From positions 1-11,326 of the forward strand of contig JAISKQ010000147.1 of assembly GCA_031260865.1 (NCBI GenBank): a DNA stretch of 11,326 nt, read 5' to 3'. The translations under genes were made by a program, and so were the position numbers. Position 1 is the first letter of the stretch. Each line of letters starts with the position of its first letter. This document shows, piece by piece, positions 7,801-11,326 of this stretch. Origin of the DNA: Prevotella sp. (GTDB lineage Bacteria > Bacteroidota > Bacteroidia > Bacteroidales > Dysgonomonadaceae). Under the pieces are notes generated by a model that had not been told where the DNA came from, made no database searches, and saw only the letters and a list, made by a program, of their open reading frames with translations.

Positions 7801-8105
7801 TAGAAAGTTACAACTTCTATGTGGGAGGACGTAAAAACACGATCCAATTGAGTTTCGACATACTGAATTTGCCAAACCTTCTAAATAGTAACTGGGGCGC
7901 GCTCAAAGTACCGGTATTGAGTACCTCGGCGGGTCTGACGAGGCTATTGTATTATGAAGGTGTAAACGCGAATAATACGCCTCAATATTCGTTGATGCCG
8001 GTTACAGATCTCGGAGTACTGTCTCTTCCTTCCAAAACATTCCAGAAGGTTCATTCTCAAGAGAGCACATGGGCTATGCAGGTGGGACTACGTTATATCT
8101 TCTAA
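4851..8105 (+). CDS. Oar-like TonB-dependent outer-membrane receptor
   Basis: A 1084-residue outer-membrane beta-barrel. Seen: a signal peptide (1-20, cleavage before Gln21 in LLAQV). Residues about 22-110 form a carboxypeptidase-regulatory-like beta-sandwich (GRVQANGESLTGATV, NADGRYTLQGMRTGGPY, FIGF). A plug domain at about 115-260 contains RDGRLNNITIDGANFNN, LEAIDELQV, FDVRQANFTGAGINAITKSG. The remainder is a barrel ending in an aromatic residue (VGLRYIF). The ATG at 4851 is chosen because it begins the signal peptide. A reading from TTG at 4788 would put 21 extra residues in front and would start inside the -7 box. Known: Oar proteins of Myxococcus are in this family and have been linked to protein export rather than nutrient uptake. 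No SusD-like gene follows, so it is not a SusCD glycan pair. Ligand is unknown. It appears monocistronic, flanked by a promoter and two hairpins. Confidence 0.93.
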   Translation: MKKKLLFLFFCLSFTHPLLAQVTTSTLAGRVQANGESLTGATVTAVHEPSRTRYGALTNADGRYTLQGMRTGGPYTIEVSFIGFNTYVVRDVYLKLGEITIIYTDLKELIATDLDEVVVYGNNSVFDGERRGATTNISNDKILKLPTITRSLNDFTRLSPYSGTGSSFGGRDGRLNNITIDGANFNNNFGLGTNNLPGGRAQPISLEAIDELQVTIAPFDVRQANFTGAGINAITKSGGNVYNGSVYTYHRNDNTNGTWVDRTQIQGLEKSSMSTYGASFSGPIIHNRLFFFVNGEFESSPEEVTPWQTSKDGISNREKNISRTKTADMSAVSDYLKNKYQYNTGGFNDYPGDVKNHKILARIDWNINRIHRVAIRYNYVKNTNDQLLNARSTAGTQAASERMGINAMAFANTNYKIENIVKSYTGELKSNFNSRSSNQLLLTYTKISDTRGSNSDVFPMIDIWKDGDAYMSAGYELFSFNNAVKNDVYTITDNASLYVGKHNITAGVNYEYQKLSDAFMRFGTGYYRYASLDDFLNDAPPVTYALTYGYEGNKNPAAKLDFAQFSSYLQDKYSPNQDLSVTVGFRMDLPMYVNDLEENKAISALTFSDNVKINTGLWPSTKVLFSPRVGFNWDIKGDKSIVLRGGTGVFTGLVPFVFFVNMPINSGMVQNTDIITDPTVLSKIKLVKDQSEIMKLLPDLFPQKPEEKAPSSIAAVDKNFKLPQVWKNNIAVDYLVPISFPLSLTFEAMYSKDINQIVQRNVNVVDLDDATAPRFNGPDNRYKYPDSRRLYPEISEAMVLYNTSKGYSYSLNFMTEMEPAPNLRLMAAYTYTESKDISGNPGDQAASSWRNTPSINGPNHLVLYNSQYRMPHKIVASANYDISWSKYHDTSLGLYYSGYNASTFSYGYNNDMNGDGVNTDLIYIPKTKDELIFVDKNGFTANQQRDAFWDYINQDHYLRKHKGEYAHSYAALYPWYNRLDIKVIESYNFYVGGRKNTIQLSFDILNLPNLLNSNWGALKVPVLSTSAGLTRLLYYEGVNANNTPQYSLMPVTDLGVLSLPSKTFQKVHSQESTWAMQVGLRYIF

Positions 8106-8110
8106 GAAAT

Positions 8111-8135
8111 TGAGTAAAAAATAAGGTATTACTCA
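8111..8135. repeat. Small hairpin after the receptor gene
   Basis: Seen: TGAGTAA (8111-8117) and TTACTCA (8129-8135) are exact reverse complements with an 11-base loop. It lies six bases after the stop codon and before a stronger terminator-like hairpin. It may act as a 3'-end stabiliser, but this is inference. Confidence 0.45.
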
Positions 8136-8144
8136 TCCAATAAT

Positions 8145-8192
8145 AAAAAGTCATAGAGGTCTTGTTTTTAATGACATCCTTTATGGCTTTTT
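8145..8192 (+). terminator. Rho-independent terminator of the receptor gene
   Basis: Seen: AAAAAGTCATAGAGG (8145-8159) pairs with CCTTTATGGCTTTTT (8178-8192) over all 15 positions, with two G-U wobbles, across an 18-base loop and ending in a T-run. The flanking A and T runs would allow function in both directions. Confidence 0.75.
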
Positions 8193-8213
8193 CAGTTGTA
8201 AATGTTATATTTG
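8182..8213 (+). promoter_or_regulatory. Promoter for the nucleotide-salvage operon
   Basis: Seen: TATATTTG at 8206-8213 is a consensus -7 box. TATG at 8182-8185, three of four matches to TTTG, sits exactly 20 bases upstream, inside the 3' arm of the preceding terminator. Predicted transcription starts near 8220, leaving a leader of about 46 bases to the ATG at 8266. Confidence 0.6.
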
Positions 8214-8265
8214 AAGAGGATTAAAGCTAATGGCTATTCGTAACTTATAAACTCATAACAGACAC

Positions 8266-9012
8266 ATGCGAGGTTATTATATCTGCTTAATATCGATTAT
8301 ATTATTAGGTTCCTGCACAAAGCATCAATATATTATCACTTCTGTAAGAGGGGAATATATACCCGTGATAGAAAATAAAAAAACCGACCCCAAAATGGTG
8401 GCGATGGTTGACCATTACAAAAAACGAATGGACGAGAATATGGGCAAAGTCATAGGCCGCTCCGACCTGTTTATGAACATCGGGTTACCGGAAAGCTTAT
8501 TGACGAATTTCACATCCGACATAATGCTGCGGCTTGACATAAAGTATACGGAAGGACAAACTGTCGATCTGTCCATAATGAATGTAAACGGGCATAGATC
8601 GCCTATTCCGAAAGGCGATATAACCGTCGGTGATGTGTTCAGCACTTATTCTTTCGATAATGAACTGGTTATTGTGCGCCTCAAAGGTAATTACCTTACA
8701 GACGTATTCAAAGCATACGCCGGAAGAGGTGGATCGGGAATATCCTACAATGTCAAGTTGATTATAAAAGATAAGAAACTGATTGACGCTAAAGTGAATG
8801 GAAAACAGGTAGATGACGACAAAATATATGCGATTGTGACCATAGACTATCTGGCGGAAGGGAATGACGCGATGGACGCCCTGAAGAACGCGGAGTCTGT
8901 GACGCAGGCGGGTATTACCTTACGCGATTATATGATGGATTACATAAAGGAAGAAGCCCAAGCCGGCAGAAGCATTTCGTCAAAAACTGACGGAAGAATC
9001 ATCGTTGAATAA
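8266..9012 (+). CDS. Lipoprotein consisting of a 5'-nucleotidase C-terminal domain
   Basis: A 248-residue predicted periplasm-facing lipoprotein. Seen: a lipoprotein signal with lipobox LLGSC (Cys17). The residues after it, TKHQY, lack the acidic cluster typical of Bacteroidota surface-export signals. Residues about 60-248 match the substrate-binding half of UshA-type 5'-nucleotidases: SIMNVNGHRS (103-112, in place of the usual NGGGIR, with the Arg kept at 111), KGDITVGDVFSTYSFDNELV (116-135), GSGISYNVKL (156-165) and DYLAEGNDAM (194-203, corresponding to the FxxxGGDG region). There is no metallophosphatase domain; that half is encoded by the next gene 15 bases downstream. Inference: the two proteins probably work together, with this one providing nucleoside binding. 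It could alternatively be a degenerate binding protein without catalysis. Confidence 0.88.
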   Translation: MRGYYICLISIILLGSCTKHQYIITSVRGEYIPVIENKKTDPKMVAMVDHYKKRMDENMGKVIGRSDLFMNIGLPESLLTNFTSDIMLRLDIKYTEGQTVDLSIMNVNGHRSPIPKGDITVGDVFSTYSFDNELVIVRLKGNYLTDVFKAYAGRGGSGISYNVKLIIKDKKLIDAKVNGKQVDDDKIYAIVTIDYLAEGNDAMDALKNAESVTQAGITLRDYMMDYIKEEAQAGRSISSKTDGRIIVE

Positions 9013-9027
9013 CAAAATCATGTAGGA

Positions 9028-9855
9028 ATGAAACCCAAATATGCAATACTTTTTATCGTCCTGCTCATTTCTTTTAGTTTATCTGCTCAGAAGAAACTTG
9101 TCATACTGCATACAAATGACATGCACAGCCATATAGAGCCTTTTCCCTCAACCGACAAATACTACCCCGGACAAGGAGGTGTCGTGAACCGGAAGGCGAT
9201 TATAGACAGTATCCGCAAGTCGGAAAAGAACATCCTGCTTTTGGACGCCGGCGATGTGGTTCAGGGCACGCCCTATTACAACATGTTTAAGGGCAGGATA
9301 GAAGCGGAAGCCATGAACAGGATGAAATACGACGCCGTTACTATCGGCAACCATGAATTTGACTACGGGCTTGATACCTTAAAAATGATATATCAGAAAT
9401 TGAACTTCCCTGTAATTAGCTGTAACTATGATTTCTCGGGCACAGTACTTAAAGATATGGTAAAGCCTTATATAATAATAAAGAGAGGTGGACTGAAAAT
9501 AGGTATTATCGGAATAGGCGTCAATCCCGAAGGACTGATACAGAAAGCCAAATATGAAGGGATGGTTTTTAAACCTGTTATAGAAACCGCAAACCATTAC
9601 GCCGAACTACTGAGGTTGAAAGAAAAGTGTGATATAATCATCTGCCTGTCGCACATCGGATACCATCAAGACCTTGTTTTAGCCGAAAAATCCAATAATA
9701 TAGATATAATAGTAGGAGGACATTCGCATACCTTCATGCAACAACCCGATATAAAAAAAGACAAGGCAGGGAAAGATGTGCTGATATACCAAACCGGGAA
9801 GAACGGGGTAAATCTGGGCAAAATAGAAGTTGAATTGGAAAAGGTGAAGCGCTAA
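9028..9855 (+). CDS. Secreted metallophosphatase, 5'-nucleotidase catalytic half
   Basis: A 275-residue exported calcineurin-like phosphoesterase. Seen: a signal peptide (1-20, FIVLLISFSLSA, cleavage before Gln21). All dinuclear-metal motifs are present: HTNDMHSH (28-35, with Asp31 and His33), DAGDVVQGTP (73-82), the catalytic GNHEFDYG (107-114), LSHIGYHQD (207-215) and GGHSHTF (230-236). The protein stops where bifunctional UshA-type enzymes continue into the C-terminal substrate-binding domain. That domain is encoded separately by the preceding gene. Spacing is 15 bases upstream and 20 bases downstream, so this is one operon. It probably removes phosphate from 5'-nucleotides in the periplasm. 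Substrate range is uncertain, since the same catalytic domain also occurs in cyclic-nucleotide and sugar-nucleotide hydrolases. Confidence 0.9.
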   Translation: MKPKYAILFIVLLISFSLSAQKKLVILHTNDMHSHIEPFPSTDKYYPGQGGVVNRKAIIDSIRKSEKNILLLDAGDVVQGTPYYNMFKGRIEAEAMNRMKYDAVTIGNHEFDYGLDTLKMIYQKLNFPVISCNYDFSGTVLKDMVKPYIIIKRGGLKIGIIGIGVNPEGLIQKAKYEGMVFKPVIETANHYAELLRLKEKCDIIICLSHIGYHQDLVLAEKSNNIDIIVGGHSHTFMQQPDIKKDKAGKDVLIYQTGKNGVNLGKIEVELEKVKR

Positions 9856-9875
9856 ATATCAAACAATACAATACG

Positions 9876-11120
9876 ATGAGCATCAAAGACCGTCTGATTA
9901 TCATGAATTTCTTCCAGTTCTTCATCTGGGGAGCATGGATGATAACTTTCGCCAATTACTGGTTTGGTACAAAGCATTGGCACAGTGAAGATTTCGGTGT
10001 CATTTTTTCAACAATGGGTATCGCTTCCATCTTTATGCCTGCTGTATGTGGAATTATCGCCGACCGATGGATAAATACGGAAAGGCTGTATGGAATATTG
10101 CACATCCTGTGTGGAATTACCTTTATGTCGCTGCCGATGGTAGATAATCCCATTACCTTTTTCTGGGTTATATTACTCGCCATGATTTTTTATATGCCTA
10201 CGCTCGCGCTATCCAATTCCTTAGCGTATAGCGTGTTGACTAAATATAATCTGGAGACAGTCAGGTACTTTCCGTTTATCAGGGTTTGGGGAACAGTAGG
10301 GTTTATCGCCGCCATGTGGATAACGAACCTATCGGGAAATAAAGCCTCGGAAAACCAATTTTACATAGCCGGTATAACAGCCGTCGTATTGGGGCTATAC
10401 GCATTCTCCTTACCAAAATGCCCACCTCAAAATACATTAGACAAAGAAAAGAAATCCCTGATGGAATTTTTAGGACTTGACGCCTTTAAGTTGTTAAAAG
10501 AATACAGGATGGCGTTATTCTTCTTTTTCAGCATGTTGCTGGGAGCGGCATTGCAGCTCACAAATGCTTATGGAGACACATTCCTCGACGATTTCAGATA
10601 CCAATATCCCGATTCGTTCGTTGTTAAATACTCGACAATCATATTATCCGTTTCGCAAATATCGGAAACCTTGTTCATCCTTGCCATCCCTTTCTTTTTG
10701 AAACGGTTTGGAATAAAAAAGGTGATGCTGATAAGTATGTTGGCATGGGTGCTTCGATTCGGGCTATTCGCGTATGGAAATCCGGAAGGGGGAGGACTAT
10801 GGATGATTCTACTTTCGTGTATTGTATATGGCATGGCATTCGATTTCTTCAATATCTCGGGTTCATTGTTTGTGGACAAGTCCACCAATGCAAAGATACG
10901 TTCATCCGCGCAAGGGCTTTTCATGATGATGTCAAACGGATTTGGAGCCATATTCGGCAGTTGGACAAGCGGTTTGCTGATAGGCAAATTCTTTACCGAT
11001 AGCGACGGCATGAAAGACTGGCATTCGATATGGTTATGCTTTGCCGGGTACGCGCTGGTAGTAGCCATCCTGTTTGCCATATTCTTTAAGGACAAGACGG
11101 AGAGAATAGAGGCGAATTAA
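9876..11120 (+). CDS. nupG: Nucleoside:H+ symporter, NupG/XapB-type MFS permease
   Basis: A 414-residue inner-membrane transporter with about 12 membrane segments. Seen: strong resemblance along its whole length to the E. coli NupG pattern. Examples are FFQFFIWGAWM (12-22), MGIASIFMPAVCGIIADRW (47-65), YMPTLALSNSLAY (106-118), FIRVWGTVGFIAAMW (134-148), LGLDAFKLLKEYRMALFF, SMLLGAALQLTNAYGDTFL, SQISETLFILAIPFFLKRFG, AFDFFNISGSLFVDK and SSAQGLFMMMSNGFG. Length agrees with the family (about 418). It lies 20 bases after the metallophosphatase gene and is the last gene before a strong terminator. It would import nucleosides released by the two upstream periplasmic proteins. Specificity among purine and pyrimidine nucleosides cannot be read from sequence alone. 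Confidence 0.95.
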   Translation: MSIKDRLIIMNFFQFFIWGAWMITFANYWFGTKHWHSEDFGVIFSTMGIASIFMPAVCGIIADRWINTERLYGILHILCGITFMSLPMVDNPITFFWVILLAMIFYMPTLALSNSLAYSVLTKYNLETVRYFPFIRVWGTVGFIAAMWITNLSGNKASENQFYIAGITAVVLGLYAFSLPKCPPQNTLDKEKKSLMEFLGLDAFKLLKEYRMALFFFFSMLLGAALQLTNAYGDTFLDDFRYQYPDSFVVKYSTIILSVSQISETLFILAIPFFLKRFGIKKVMLISMLAWVLRFGLFAYGNPEGGGLWMILLSCIVYGMAFDFFNISGSLFVDKSTNAKIRSSAQGLFMMMSNGFGAIFGSWTSGLLIGKFFTDSDGMKDWHSIWLCFAGYALVVAILFAIFFKDKTERIEAN

Positions 11121-11127
11121 ACCAATA

Positions 11128-11160
11128 AAAGGCTGTCCATTTGATGTTTGGACAGCCTTT
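11128..11160. terminator. Bidirectional intrinsic terminator between convergent genes
   Basis: Seen: AAAGGCTGTCCA (11128-11139) and TGGACAGCCTTT (11149-11160) are exact reverse complements, a 12-base-pair GC-rich stem with a 9-base loop. Short A and T runs flank it. It lies eight bases after the permease stop codon and 35 bases beyond the end of the convergent minus-strand gene, so it should serve both. Confidence 0.88.
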
Positions 11161-11194
11161 CTATTTCTTAGTTTTAACCTTTCGCCTCTATTCC

Positions 11195-11326
11195 TTACTT
11201 TCCTGTCACTTGTATTACATCTACGCTTGTTCCCCAAGTGTCGGAAGGTTTATCTCCCATAACAAATTCTAATTCACCGCCGTTGATTATATCGCTGAAG
11301 TTGATATAATACTTGTCATAGTCTTT
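11195..11326 (-). CDS. C-terminal end of a probable GH92 glycosidase (partial)
   Basis: Only the last 43 codons and the TAA stop (11195-11197 on the plus strand) are in the window; the gene continues past 11326. Seen: the peptide reads KDYDKYYINFSDIINGGELE and then FVMGDKPSDTWGTS, ending VIQVTGK. Known: GH92 alpha-mannosidases of Bacteroidota end with a beta-sandwich strand pair of the form (H/S)xDIxxGGxLxFxMgxxPnxxWG, which this matches well. These enzymes are usually secreted and trim mannose from N-glycans or mannans. Identification rests on a short segment. Another carbohydrate-active enzyme with a similar terminal strand is possible. It is convergent with the permease gene. Confidence 0.7.
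   Translation of the reverse strand, partial: KDYDKYYINFSDIINGGELEFVMGDKPSDTWGTSVDVIQVTGK

Noticed and set aside
10568..11095. 175-residue open frame on the minus strand
   Set aside because: It lies wholly inside the NupG-like gene, antisense to well-recognised family motifs, and its translation shows no recognisable domain.

Overview
The window looks like a chromosomal segment of a Bacteroidales-type member of the Bacteroidota. Three things support this. It has a large Oar-like TonB-dependent receptor with an N-terminal carboxypeptidase-regulatory-like domain. Upstream regions carry the Bacteroidota promoter pattern, with -7 boxes of the form TAnnTTTG (at its best TTTG-N20-TATATTTG). The genes match families common in gut-type Bacteroidales: a LysM-like/amidase_3 protein, peptidase E, a split 5'-nucleotidase, a NupG-type permease and the tail of a probable GH92 glycosidase. 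The sequence is AT-rich and Shine-Dalgarno signals are weak, as usual in this phylum.

Layout: Positions 1-757 hold no intact gene. They contain one arm-to-arm palindromic repeat (1-68, cut by the window edge), a set of diverged direct repeats with short tandem and inverted repeats (137-551), and a short remnant that reads like the C-terminus of an FGGY sugar kinase (571-693). An inositol-monophosphatase-family gene and a GTG-start glycerate kinase gene follow as a likely pair (758-2805). A strong consensus promoter precedes a secreted N-acetylmuramoyl-L-alanine amidase (2882-3925), which is followed by peptidase E (3983-4693) and a monocistronic Oar-like TonB-dependent receptor (4851-8105) closed by two hairpins.

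Positions 8266-11120 form a compact three-gene operon for nucleotide salvage. It encodes a lipoprotein resembling only the C-terminal (substrate-binding) half of 5'-nucleotidase, a secreted protein resembling only the metallophosphatase (catalytic) half, and a NupG-like nucleoside:H+ symporter. Together they would dephosphorylate nucleotides in the periplasm and import the nucleosides. A strong bidirectional terminator (11128-11160) separates this operon from a convergent minus-strand gene, of which only the last 43 codons are present and which resembles the end of GH92 alpha-mannosidases.

Most of the window is ordinary housekeeping and envelope content. I see no convincing novel defence or mobile system. 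The points most worth a second look are the split and order-swapped 5'-nucleotidase operon, the repeat-rich leader with its kinase remnant, and the unusual 3' end of the glycerate kinase gene.
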